Source: Clostridioides difficile (lineage in GTDB: Bacteria; Bacillota; Clostridia; Peptostreptococcales; Peptostreptococcaceae). From it: a stretch of DNA of 64,000 nucleotides. Below are positions 26,350 to 35,055 of the stretch, in pieces; within the stretch, counting starts at the first letter, position 1; each line of letters begins with the position of its first letter. The stretch covers positions 3,968,001-4,032,000 of the forward strand of contig CP103804.1 in NCBI GenBank assembly GCA_024919175.1, written 5' to 3'. Both the position numbers and the translations under genes were made by a program. The notes beneath the pieces were generated by a model. That model was not told where the DNA came from. It did not search any database and saw nothing but the letters and a program-made list of their open reading frames with translations.

Positions 26350-27816
26350 TTAATCTTCCATTTCTCTTTTATCAAATATTTTATGCTGAAATATCACACA
26401 TGCACCACCACATTTCGCATTTTCTATTTTGATTGAACCACCAAGCATCTCAACTAACTGCTTGACAATATACAACCCTAAACCAGAATGTCCACCTTCA
26501 GTTTGTCTAGCCTCATCACCCCTATAAAACTTTTCAAAAACTTTATGCATGTCTTTAGCACTAAATCCAGTCCCAGAATCACAAATCTCATATGACATAT
26601 ACTCTTTTTCTGCCTTTGCTGATATTTTGATTTCTCCACCTGCTGGAGTATATTGAAGGCTATTAGATACGATATTATCAAATATTCTCTCCAATTTCTC
26701 TATATCAATCAAAATAGGTTCTTCTATATCACTTTGAATATTTAAAATGATAGATATTTCTTTTTTCCTAGCTTCTAATTCATAATAATATACTTTTCGC
26801 TCCAAAAACTCAGCCAAATTTCCAGGAACTAACTGCAACTGAATACAAGATTTTTCAAGCTCAGAAGTATATTGCATTTGCTGGACTAATGATACACTTT
26901 TATCTACATTTGCTTCTATGACTGCAAGATATTGACGTTGTTCTTCACTAATCTCAGTATCATCAGCCAGAGCTTCTGAATATACCTTTACAATAGATAA
27001 TGGGGATTTTAGGTCATGTGCCAATGCCTCCACCATCTCTACTCGTTCCTGTTCTATTTTCCACTGTGCAGATAAAGATTTTTTTAATTCGTCTTTCATT
27101 TCTGAAAAAACACTACATAACTTTCCTAACTCATTATCTGCATAATAGTCTATTTCAAAATCAAGGTTCTTTTCTTTAATCTTCTGTGAACTATCCATCA
27201 AAAGTTTCAGTGGTCGATTGATATTCTTAGCAAGAATTCTAGAAAATAATATTGTAAATCCTATAATATATATAAAAGGAGATAACAGAACAATCATAAT
27301 AACTCTATCATCTTTCCAGTATCCATTTTCGTTTCCATTTTCATAGGTAAGTTTCAACTGATAAGCAAAAAGGACAGCCCCCTCGATTTTTCCACTATCA
27401 TCAATAACAGGAACCACTTTGACAAAATTACCCGAATCCATAATTTTTGTATTTAGTTTACTAAATAGCTCTTCCTTCGTTTTAAAAACTTGTTTCTTAT
27501 ACGTACCATATATGAAATTGCTGTCATTATCTACAACCTGATAGAATAACCCATCACCATGAATCAAATTGTTTAAATCTTCTGCATTTGAAGGAGATAG
27601 AATAGTCGTATTTTTTTTATGAATGTATTTTTCTATTTCTGGTATCTGTTGTTCATAATAATTTTCGCCATATATCTCATTATTATTTAAAGCTCTAATA
27701 AAGAACATAATCATTCCAGCATAAGTAATCAGTGATGCTAACACGCTAGTGATTATAATTAAAAAAAGTGTTCTACGAAACTGTGCTGAAAGCGACTGAT
27801 TCTTTATACTCTTCAT
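26350..27816 (-). CDS. spaK: Sensor histidine kinase of the spa lantibiotic-resistance locus
   Basis: 488 aa. Two transmembrane segments (about residues 14-38 and 172-194) flank an extracytoplasmic domain of about 130 residues. A HAMP-like linker (NRPLKLLMDSSQKIKEKNLD), HisKA with ALAHDLKSPLSIVKVYSEAL, and HATPase_c with N box FDNIVSNSLQYT and G boxes DSGTGFS and GLGLYIVKQLVEML follow. The start at 27814-27816 has GAAGGAGAGG ten bases upstream. It lies 19 bp after the response regulator. Order and families match the C. difficile locus named spaFEGRK; the name is from memory, not a search. Confidence 0.88.
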   Translation of the reverse strand: MKSIKNQSLSAQFRRTLFLIIITSVLASLITYAGMIMFFIRALNNNEIYGENYYEQQIPEIEKYIHKKNTTILSPSNAEDLNNLIHGDGLFYQVVDNDSNFIYGTYKKQVFKTKEELFSKLNTKIMDSGNFVKVVPVIDDSGKIEGAVLFAYQLKLTYENGNENGYWKDDRVIMIVLLSPFIYIIGFTILFSRILAKNINRPLKLLMDSSQKIKEKNLDFEIDYYADNELGKLCSVFSEMKDELKKSLSAQWKIEQERVEMVEALAHDLKSPLSIVKVYSEALADDTEISEEQRQYLAVIEANVDKSVSLVQQMQYTSELEKSCIQLQLVPGNLAEFLERKVYYYELEARKKEISIILNIQSDIEEPILIDIEKLERIFDNIVSNSLQYTPAGGEIKISAKAEKEYMSYEICDSGTGFSAKDMHKVFEKFYRGDEARQTEGGHSGLGLYIVKQLVEMLGGSIKIENAKCGGACVIFQHKIFDKREMED

Positions 27817-27835
27817 TATACAAACCTCTCCTTCT

Positions 27836-28528
27836 CTAAATTTTATTCCATTTATACCCAATCCCCCAAACAGTAGAAATATATTCAATTTTAGGTGTTA
27901 CTACAGAAAATTTAGCACGAATCTTCTTAACACGCTCAACAACCGTTGAATCTTCACCTTCTGAGTCGTACCCCCAGACTTTTTCATAGATTTGTTCCCT
28001 AGAAAAAACCTGACCTGCATGTAGTGCAAGCAGTTCTACAATGTCATATTCTCTTTTCGTCAAGTGGACATCCACACCATCAATTTTGACTGCACGCTCT
28101 TGTATATCCAAACATAATTTCCCAAAATACATTTTTGGACGTTTGTTTTCAGTATTGATATATTGTGACCTCTTTTCACGGCGCAAATTAGCTTCAATAC
28201 GTGCCATCAATTCCCTTAATCCAAAAGGTTTCACTATATAATCATCTCCGCCAAGAGTTAATCCCTTGATTTTATCTGTCTCTGATTGCTTTGCACTTAG
28301 AAAAATGATAGGGCATACTACATCGTCTCTTATGGTACTACAAACTTCAAATCCATCAGCTCCAGGCATCATAATATCAAGTATAATGAGGTCTGGCTGT
28401 TTCTTTGCTAATTCAATTCCATCATTTCCATTATATGCTATCAGTACTTCATGCCCCTTTGACTTAAGTTTTTTTTCTAATAAGTCTACCAATTCCCTTT
28501 CATCATCAACAATCAATATTTTGCTCAA
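27836..28528 (-). CDS. spaR: OmpR-family response regulator of the spa locus
   Basis: 230 aa. Receiver with acidic pair DD (8-9), phospho-acceptor Asp51 (LIILDIMMPGADGF) and Lys100 (DYIVKPFG). Winged-helix domain from about 133 with TKREYDIVELLALHAGQVFS and a terminal IEYISTVWGIGYKW. It pairs with the kinase downstream. Its probable target is the ABC transporter genes upstream in the same direction, in response to lantibiotic-type peptides, as for CprK/CprR-type systems of this species. Confidence 0.9.
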   Translation of the reverse strand: MSKILIVDDERELVDLLEKKLKSKGHEVLIAYNGNDGIELAKKQPDLIILDIMMPGADGFEVCSTIRDDVVCPIIFLSAKQSETDKIKGLTLGGDDYIVKPFGLRELMARIEANLRREKRSQYINTENKRPKMYFGKLCLDIQERAVKIDGVDVHLTKREYDIVELLALHAGQVFSREQIYEKVWGYDSEGEDSTVVERVKKIRAKFSVVTPKIEYISTVWGIGYKWNKI

Positions 28529-28641
28529 TTTTAATTACCCTCCAATACCTATGAGTTATGAACAAGCCTGTATTGTAACTTGCCCATATATTATCTGATA
28601 ATTTTTCTCATTAGTCAAGTTTATGAAAATATATACAATTA

Positions 28642-29409
28642 TTAGTCATTGCATGCTCTACCTTCCCACCTATTAAACCATAAAATTCCACCAATTAGAA
28701 AGATGATAAGTCCAATTCCTGTCAAATTAAGCGCCCCTATTAACTGTGACTCTGCTCTTGGATAAATTGAAGTTGATGAGAAAGTCTGAATATAAATAGA
28801 TGGAAACATTGACATCTTTACTGGCCAAGCCCAAGGAACAAACATCCAGATTTTATTCCCAAGACTTGTTCCTCCAATCAAAGCAGCCATTAAAATACCA
28901 CCCATGCTTATTCCTATAGATGCTCCCATCCCCCATGAAAAACTCACCCACAAATGAATAGCTAGAATTGGAAGCGTCCCTATTACTGCAAGTAAAGAGG
29001 CCATCATAAACAGGGAAATGTTAACTTCATCAGGTATTATAATATTCGTTCCTACACAGATTATAAGTGATGAAATAAAAGTGCTGACTGCCATACAAAA
29101 AATCAATATAAAAAATTTTCCTAAGTATAACTTAGTTCGTGAAACTCCTGTATTTAAAAAACCATTGAATTCTCCAGCTAATTCCTCCTCATGTATAATA
29201 AATCCTGATAGAAGACTTACTCCTACTGGAATTATAATTGCTGTCCATACTGTAAAATAACCTTCAAAAACAAATTTATATGTAACTTCAGACCTAACTA
29301 TCAAATAAGCAACAACACAAAGTGCAATGACTACAGGCATAAAAAATGTAATTCAACGAATTGCTGTACGTTTTGTTTTTAGCCACTCTGATGATAATAC
29401 TCCTATCAT
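28642..29409 (-). pseudogene. spaG: Lantibiotic-immunity ABC permease (MutG/SpaG type) interrupted by a TGA stop
   Basis: The reading frame from the ATG at 29407-29409, which overlaps the upstream stop as ATGA, encodes MIGVLSSEWLKTKRTAIR. It then meets TGA at 29353-29355 (codon 19) and continues in the same frame for 236 more codons as an intact six-helix ABC-2 permease (from MPVVIALCVVAYLIV to WFNRWEGRACND). In the family the interrupted position normally lies in the first membrane helix, and a Trp codon (TGG) one base away is the likely ancestor. The remaining frame has no other damage. Re-initiation at the ATG of codon 24 is possible, but no RBS precedes it. A recent nonsense mutation, or a base-call error. 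Confidence 0.85.
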
Positions 29410-30176
29410 TTTACTTCCCTCCTATTAAACCAAATACCTGTAATTACTGTAATTATAACAAATACAACCAGAGATATGATAATTCCAAAAGGAATCACAG
29501 ATGAATCTAAAAGTGGATTTCCAGTGTCCAAAATCATTCCATTTGGATGCACACCAATAATAGGGCACATCAGCCTCATAGCCCAAGCCCATGGTACTGC
29601 AATCCATAAAGATTTTATTGCTGTAAGAACACCTACCATCATACCTACAAGTGCAATTCCCATACTTAATAATGTTCCTTTCCATGTAGCTGCCCACAAC
29701 TGAATCGGAATAAGTGAAAGAGAAACAAACCAACAAGCAAATCCTCCAACAATAATCTTTCCAAATGAAATTTCTCCTTCTGCCAAAAACAAACCACTCA
29801 TAATTGTTACAACTATCAAAACCAGTGTTGAAAGCAGAGTGTAAACTGACATAGCCATAACCTTATTAATCCAAATAGCCATAGGTGAAACATTATATGC
29901 ACACAAAGTACGATAATTCCCAGCTTTTCTTTCCTGCCCAGCTACTAAAGTAGCAAACAAACCCATACCAAGAGGTAAAAATATAACTGGCCACGAATTA
30001 AAAACCAAAACTAGAAGATTGTCCCATGACCAAGAACTACTTTGAGATAATGGGTTTTTCAAGAGTGTCGCTTGTGTTATACATGCATATAGTACAAAGA
30101 ATATTGGAATAAAAACAATCAAATTCCCCATAAATGTTCTTTTGTATTTTAGAAGTTCAGATTTAAGTCTATTCAT
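29406..30176 (-). CDS. spaE: Lantibiotic-immunity ABC transporter permease (MutE/EpiE/SpaE type)
   Basis: A 256-aa membrane protein with six hydrophobic segments, starting MNRLKSELLKYKRTFMGNLI, the usual N-terminus of LanE permeases. The loop GLFATLVAGQERKAGNYRTL (E-R-K-A-G-x-x-R) is a family hallmark, and IWFNRREVK ends the protein. With SpaF and SpaG it forms a LanFEG-type pump that removes lantibiotics or cationic peptides from the membrane. Its start overlaps the ATPase gene by 8 bp and its stop overlaps the spaG start. Confidence 0.9.
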   Translation of the reverse strand: MNRLKSELLKYKRTFMGNLIVFIPIFFVLYACITQATLLKNPLSQSSSWSWDNLLVLVFNSWPVIFLPLGMGLFATLVAGQERKAGNYRTLCAYNVSPMAIWINKVMAMSVYTLLSTLVLIVVTIMSGLFLAEGEISFGKIIVGGFACWFVSLSLIPIQLWAATWKGTLLSMGIALVGMMVGVLTAIKSLWIAVPWAWAMRLMCPIIGVHPNGMILDTGNPLLDSSVIPFGIIISLVVFVIITVITGIWFNRREVK

Positions 30177-30876
30177 TTTTCTTTCCTCCTTTTAAGATTA
30201 CATCAGAGAAGAATTCCTCCAGATTTTCATTTGGGTCTGGTGTCCCTTGAAATAATAGTCTTCCTCCACTAATAATTCCGATTTTATCAACAACTTGAGC
30301 AACCTCTGATAATATATGACTTGAGAGAATTACTGTAATTCCCTTTTTAGGAAAAGATGCAATCAACTCACGTAGTTCTTGAATCCCAAATGGGTCAAGC
30401 CCGTTGGTTGGTTCATCCAAAATCAACAACTCTGGATTATTCAAAAGTGCAATAGCGATTCCAAGTCGTTGTTTCATTCCCATAGAAAATTGTGAGGCTT
30501 TCTTTTTTCCAGTGTTTTTCAAATCAACGGTTTCTAGAACTTCATGAATTTTTTCATGTGGAATTCCTAGAAGTCTTGTGTGAACTAGTAAATTTTCCTC
30601 TGCTGTAAGGTTTCCATATAAAGCAGGTGATTCAATTAGAGAACCTATTTTTGTAAGAGATTCTCGTTCCCACAACTTTCTATTTAAAAAAATCTGTCCT
30701 CCTGTTGGACGAAGAAGTCCAACAATCATTTTAAGTGTTGTTGACTTTCCTGCACCATTTGGTCCAAGAAGCCCGTATATACTATTTCGTTCAATTTGCA
30801 GTGAAATATGATTGGCTGCCATTTGCTCTCCATATCTTTTTGATAAGTTTTTTGTTTCGAGAATTAAGTCTTTCAT
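30169..30876 (-). CDS. spaF: Lantibiotic-immunity ABC transporter ATPase (LanF/BcrA type)
   Basis: 235 aa: Walker A GPNGAGKST, signature FSMGMKQRLGIAIALL, Walker B LLILDEPTNGLDPFGIQELR, H-loop SSHI. The Q-loop region SLIESPALYGNLTAEENL (E in place of Q) is the E-loop typical of LanF/BcrA ATPases for lantibiotic and bacitracin resistance, and distinguishes them from ordinary ABC ATPases. First gene of the spaFEGRK cluster. RBS AAAGGA. Promoter in 30877-31030 not clearly placed. Confidence 0.92.
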   Translation of the reverse strand: MKDLILETKNLSKRYGEQMAANHISLQIERNSIYGLLGPNGAGKSTTLKMIVGLLRPTGGQIFLNRKLWERESLTKIGSLIESPALYGNLTAEENLLVHTRLLGIPHEKIHEVLETVDLKNTGKKKASQFSMGMKQRLGIAIALLNNPELLILDEPTNGLDPFGIQELRELIASFPKKGITVILSSHILSEVAQVVDKIGIISGGRLLFQGTPDPNENLEEFFSDVILKGGKKNE

Positions 30877-31030
30877 GTCTATTCATCCTTTCTTGTAATA
30901 ATCTAAATTTATTTTCTATAGAAAGATTAACATGAGAAAATAACAATTCTATAACACTTATAATCTTTTTAGAAGAATATAATGTTTATTCATAAGTGAA
31001 AAAGGCTAAATAGTCTTTACAAAGAAAAAA

Positions 31031-31066
31031 GTGATGTCTCAAAATAAAAATTTGAAACATCACCTT
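31031..31066 (-). terminator. Terminator of the peptidoglycan-binding protein gene
   Basis: GTGATGT (31031-31037) pairs with ACATCAC (31057-31063), with T runs on both sides. It follows the stop at 31083 on the minus strand. Confidence 0.8.
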
Positions 31067-31082
31067 TTTTATAATTATGTAC

Positions 31083-31658
31083 TTACATATCTAAAAGATT
31101 TGCCATTCTGTCAAATGTGTTATATCCAACTACTCCATCAGAAGTTAGTGCATAAGCTCTTTGGAATTTTTTTACAGCATCATATGTGATAGGACCAAAC
31201 TGTGAATCTATGTTAACATCATAGCCTAAATCATATAGCATAATTTGAACACAATGAACATTATTGCCCCTTGTAATATGGCCATATCCAACTAAATCTC
31301 TAGTGCTTATTGTATAATTCCTAGAACCTGTAATTGTTATAGTTGCTTTATCTGGGTTATATGTCCCATAATTTTTTGAGTATGTTCCCATACCCATATC
31401 ATCTTCGCTAAGCATAGATTTCTTATCTGAAATGAACACTTCATCATCTGGTTGAGGTACTATATTAAATTCTTGACACAATTGCTCATAATGCTGTTTT
31501 GCAAAGTCTGGAGCATCTTTATACTTAAATGTATATCCAGATATTTCAAAATGGATTATCTTTTTCCCTTCTGTAGTATTTTCATTTTGTTCTGCGAATG
31601 CTAAATTAGTACATGTAAGCATTAAACAGCAGAAAAGTGCTAAAACTTTTTTTAACAT
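31083..31658 (-). CDS. Secreted peptidoglycan-binding-domain protein
   Basis: 191 aa. Signal peptide residues 1-22 (hydrophobic LALFCCLMLTCTNLAFA, cleavage before EQN). A middle region of about 100 residues includes APDFAKQHYEQLCQEFNI. A C-terminal PG_binding_1-like domain follows (VHCVQIMLYDLGYDVNID, then FGPITYDAVKKFQRAY and SDGVVGYNTF), the form that binds cell wall in many hydrolases. No catalytic domain. The middle segment resembles the C-terminal tail of the M56 sensor at 33165-34283 (TAPEEYRKKYEEACKSDGII), hinting at a shared module. Own terminator. Confidence 0.85.
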   Translation of the reverse strand: MLKKVLALFCCLMLTCTNLAFAEQNENTTEGKKIIHFEISGYTFKYKDAPDFAKQHYEQLCQEFNIVPQPDDEVFISDKKSMLSEDDMGMGTYSKNYGTYNPDKATITITGSRNYTISTRDLVGYGHITRGNNVHCVQIMLYDLGYDVNIDSQFGPITYDAVKKFQRAYALTSDGVVGYNTFDRMANLLDM

Positions 31659-31889
31659 AAAATCCCCCTATAAAAATTATTGTATTTCTACTTAGGCTTC
31701 ATTCGCTATTAGTAGATACTTTTATTTTATCAGATTCTTGGTAAATTTCACCTAAATTTTTGCAAAATTCTCCATATTTTTTCTATATTTTTCTTAAGTA
31801 GTTTCATATGTGTAATCTGTGGTTTATGTAAAGACATGTACATAATCTTTTGTTATTCTATGTTTTTGGTATTTTTGTTAGTATTTTCT
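31659..31889. other. Intergenic region upstream of the secreted protein
   Basis: AT-rich, with no gene. It should contain the promoter of the peptidoglycan-binding protein gene. Confidence 0.4.
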
Positions 31890-32650
31890 TTTGAAGTACG
31901 CATTTATGCATTAGTTTCTAAAAAGATGTACATGAAATTATAAATACTAATATTCTATCATAATTAAATTTATACACTTTCTTTTATATTTTTTAATCTT
32001 ATTTCTAAATTAAATTTATTAAATTCTGTTGTTAATATATCCATTTTATTTAAATTAGCAATTTCTATAGCATGTAGTAATGTTAAGCCATATAGATTTG
32101 TTTCTCTTTATTAACAATTGTTAAGTACACTTTTATCACAGCAAAAACCACAGTCTTCATTGATTTTTTAATCATTATATACTAAAATATTAAAGCAAAA
32201 TAAACTTCTTGTAAATAATACTAAGAACTTTATTACTACATCTTTATTTTTTTAATATTTAGCTTAATTAACAAGGTTTTGTAAGTTTTTTCTATTTTCA
32301 TTTTCTGTTTTAGAAGAAATATCAAGAATTAAGTTTTTTAATTCAAAATATTCAGATAACATATACAGTAAATATATTACTATAACAATTAGTCAGACAA
32401 ATTTATTAAAAAAGATATACTCATTTTTGGAATGAAATTAGTATCAAGACTACTAAATTTATTAATAATAGTATATTTTAAATGATTCCTGCATATAAGT
32501 CTATAGAATAGTTGAATACAAAAAATAACATTCTAAAAAAATAATTAACCAAATATAATAATTAAATTTTTCACTAATTTTTTTAAAAAGATTAAAACAC
32601 ATGCACCAAAACTATTTACATAGTAGTTTTTAATATGCTGTTAATTAAAT
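31890..32650 (-). pseudogene. Decayed M56 (BlaR1-like) sensor gene
   Basis: The minus strand can be aligned along its length with the intact M56 gene at 33165-34283. About 32163-32005 gives KINEDCGFCCDKSVLNNC, two stop codons, then YGLTLLHAIEIANLNK and ILTTEFNKFNLEIRL, against KISEDCELCCDESVLNNC and YGLALLHAIELSSMNK in the intact protein. Around 31950-31900 it reads RILVFIISCTSF followed by a stop. Multiple stops and frameshifts, and Glu-to-Lys in the CCDES metal-binding motif, show it is dead. It lies directly downstream of a blaI gene, the usual blaI-blaR1 order, so it was probably that repressor's original partner. Confidence 0.85.
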
Positions 32651-32664
32651 AGCTAAATATATAA

Positions 32665-33042
32665 CTATTCATCTTCTTCTGTACTGCTAAAAATTTTTTT
32701 GAAAGACTCAAATGTTTTCTTAGATAATATATTTCCAGCGTATAGTGCAGCCATCATGCTTTCTGTAGAATCATCATGTATCCTTTCAAAGAAATTTTTT
32801 GTTTCAAAAATTTTATATTCTGTTTCTCCAATTATAGCTGTATAGTACGTAAATCTTTTCATTTTTTCTGCATTTAAAAATTCTCTTTTGACTAGCCTTC
32901 CTAAAAGTGTTAAAGTTGTTGTTTGCTTCCAAGCAAGTTGTTGTTCCATAGCTGCTATTACCTCTTTAGATGAAACTTCTTCGTTTTTTCCCCAAATAAA
33001 TTTCATTATTTTTAGCTCAGCATCAGGTATTTTTTTAATCAT
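32665..33042 (-). CDS. BlaI/MecI/CopY-family repressor
   Basis: 125 aa. N-terminal winged helix MIKKIPDAELKIMKFIWGKN, then recognition helix region AWKQTTTLTLLGRLVKREFL and a wing FTYYTAIIG, all typical of BlaI (W-K-x-T-T-V-x-T-x-L-x-R-L). The C-terminal helical dimerisation tail has no obvious cleavage site comparable to MecI. Such repressors are inactivated by proteolysis following activation of an M56 sensor. Here its downstream partner is decayed, and an intact M56 gene lies upstream. Promoter and a short palindrome are visible at 33071-33108. Confidence 0.9.
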   Translation of the reverse strand: MIKKIPDAELKIMKFIWGKNEEVSSKEVIAAMEQQLAWKQTTTLTLLGRLVKREFLNAEKMKRFTYYTAIIGETEYKIFETKNFFERIHDDSTESMMAALYAGNILSKKTFESFKKIFSSTEEDE

Positions 33043-33070
33043 ACTATTTCCCTCCTCTCCTAACTACGTT

Positions 33071-33108
33071 TATAGTTTAATACTACAAAAATATATAAAA
33101 AGAGTCAA
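33071..33108 (-). promoter_or_regulatory. blaI-type gene promoter with short palindrome
   Basis: Minus strand: TTGACT (33103-33108), 17 bp, TAGTAT (33080-33085). TAGT / ACTA half-sites at 33073-33085 overlap the -10, suiting autorepression. Confidence 0.7.
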
Positions 33109-33129
33109 ATAAAATTTATATATACAAAA

Positions 33130-33158
33130 AATAGTGCCTAAACTATATAAACACTATT
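33130..33158 (-). terminator. Terminator of the intact M56 sensor gene
   Basis: AATAGTG (33130-33136) and CACTATT (33152-33158), followed on the minus strand by six T residues. Confidence 0.75.
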
Positions 33159-33164
33159 TTCATA

Positions 33165-34283
33165 TTAGTCTTTTGGTACTTCTATAATATCCGAATCTTT
33201 TGGAATTATCCCATCAGATTTACATGCTTCTTCATATTTTTTTCTATATTCCTCAGGAGCAGTTGCATAAGTATAGTCTACAGTCTCTGAAAATGAATGT
33301 CCATTATCTTCTGTATTCTCTTTATTCTCAATTGGAATATTTTCTGCTATAGGAATCTGAGCATTAATTTCTAAAAAAGATGTGCATGAAGTTATAAATA
33401 CTAATATTCCTATTAATATTCCATTTTTGCCTTTCTTTTTTATTATATTTTCAAGTCTTATTTCTAAATTAGATTTACTAAATTCTGTTGTTAATAGACC
33501 TGCCTTATTCATACTAGAAAGCTCTATAGCATGTAATAAAGCTAAACCATATTTTTTCTTTTCTCGTAATGTACAATTGTTTAGTACACTCTCATCGCAA
33601 CAAAGTTCACAATCTTCACTTATTTTCTTACTCATAATATAAACAAGAGGATTAAACCAAAACAAGCTTTTTGCAAATAATACTAGAAATTTTATCAATA
33701 TATCTTTATTTTTAAAATGAGTTAATTCGTGCTTTAGTATCCAGTATATTTTATCTTCTTGATATGGAAAATCTAATAACAATATGTAAGGCTTAAATAA
33801 GCCCATACATGCTGGACTATCTAATTCTTCAGTATACTTTAAAGGTATATTCTTTTTTATATTTAACTCAAGTAATAAGTTTTTGTATGTATGATTTATA
33901 TGTACATCTTCTACATCAAAAGATGTATCAATGACTAGTCTATTAAATTTTAAGTATTTACATAAAATATAAGATAATGACACTATAGTTCCAATTATCC
34001 AAATTAATATTATATAAAAAGAAATATTTGGACTTGGACTAATATTAGTATTAAGATTAGAAATATTATCAATTAGAGTATATGTTTTTGATGTACTTTT
34101 AGTAAAATCTATTGAATAATTAAATAAGAAAAACAACATTCTAAAAATAATGACTAACCAAATATAATAATTAAATTTTTTACTAAAAATTTTAAATAAA
34201 TTTGTTTTCAATAAAAGTAATAAACAGATATAAATACTGCTTATAATTGTTGTTTTTAACACACAGTCATATATATAATTCAT
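33165..34283 (-). CDS. M56-family membrane metalloprotease sensor (BlaR1/MecR1-like)
   Basis: 372 aa from the ATG at 34281-34283; a GTG six codons earlier is also open. Transmembrane segments lie at about 10-28, 38-56 and 88-108. The cytoplasmic zinc protease has HELTH (His185, Glu186, His189) and the downstream ligand ELCCDE (Glu231). A further helix at about 290-305 precedes an extracytoplasmic tail of only about 65 residues. There is no penicillin-binding sensor domain as in BlaR1; the tail instead holds APEEYRKKYEEACKSDG, similar to part of the secreted protein at 31083-31658. It would sense an envelope signal and cleave a BlaI-type repressor; the gene just downstream is the likely target. 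Confidence 0.87.
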   Translation of the reverse strand: MNYIYDCVLKTTIISSIYICLLLLLKTNLFKIFSKKFNYYIWLVIIFRMLFFLFNYSIDFTKSTSKTYTLIDNISNLNTNISPSPNISFYIILIWIIGTIVSLSYILCKYLKFNRLVIDTSFDVEDVHINHTYKNLLLELNIKKNIPLKYTEELDSPACMGLFKPYILLLDFPYQEDKIYWILKHELTHFKNKDILIKFLVLFAKSLFWFNPLVYIMSKKISEDCELCCDESVLNNCTLREKKKYGLALLHAIELSSMNKAGLLTTEFSKSNLEIRLENIIKKKGKNGILIGILVFITSCTSFLEINAQIPIAENIPIENKENTEDNGHSFSETVDYTYATAPEEYRKKYEEACKSDGIIPKDSDIIEVPKD

Positions 34284-34301
34284 AAAATTATTATCCCCCA
34301 C

Positions 34302-34439
34302 ATAATAAATCTTTATTTTTTAAGTTTATACATATTTAAATTATAATACAAGTGTAATTGAAAAAATTACCTGTGGCTATTGTTAAATAAGAGTAATACC
34401 ATTAAATTTATATAATATCTAAATAGGAGTATAAAATAT
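34302..34439. other. Promoter-side intergenic region of the M56 gene
   Basis: AT-rich. No gene or clear palindrome identified. Confidence 0.35.
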
Positions 34440-34840
34440 AAATTAAAAAGTTAAAAGAAATATATGAAAATTTTAATAATGCTAAAACGAGTCATCAAAA
34501 AACATAATAATAAATTCATACATTAAATTTCTACATTGTATGAAGATGATTATTTAACTGATGAGAAACTAAATGAATTAGAAAATTGACTCGTAGGAAC
34601 CCCTAATCTATATGATAATTGTTCTGTGAAAAACAAAAAAACACATTTTTATTATAGCAAATACAGGTGTATGAATGTGAAAGTTGTAATGATTGCTTTT
34701 TGCGTGGCAAATGCTTTAAATGTAAAAATAATAAAAGGATTGAATATTATCTATTGGTATTAGCCTTTAATATTAATAAATTGCATAATCGAATACAAAA
34801 ATGTAGATTCGGAAAACACTTATTTGAAATGGCTACGTAA
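34440..34840 (+). pseudogene. IS1182-family transposase remnant
   Basis: At 34670-34840 the frame reads YECESCNDCFLRGKCF then KNNKRI, and continues LAFNINKLHNRIQKCRFGKH to a stop. This joins the cysteine-rich zinc region and the extreme C-terminus of IS1182 transposases, with the segment between them deleted. Upstream fragments in shifted frames (FYYSKYRC, EDDYLTDEKLNELE) fit the same protein. No inverted repeats found, so it is an old scar. Confidence 0.75.
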
Positions 34841-35055
34841 TTAATTTTTTTAAAAATGCATATGCTTTATTTCTTGCACTCAAATTTCCTCAATATTAAA
34901 ATTTAAGATATTAATTAAAAAAGAAGTAATAAAAAAAGCATATAAAAATCCAAAAAGGGAGTTGAGCTTAAAATTTGAGTAGAAAAAAATCAGTTTTAAG
35001 ACACCTCCCTTTGTAAAACATTTATTGTACTAAGCCTTATCTCAATGAAGTTCAC
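34841..35055. other. Intergenic region
   Basis: AT-rich sequence with no gene. It probably contains the 3' untranslated end of the hydrolase gene. Confidence 0.35.
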
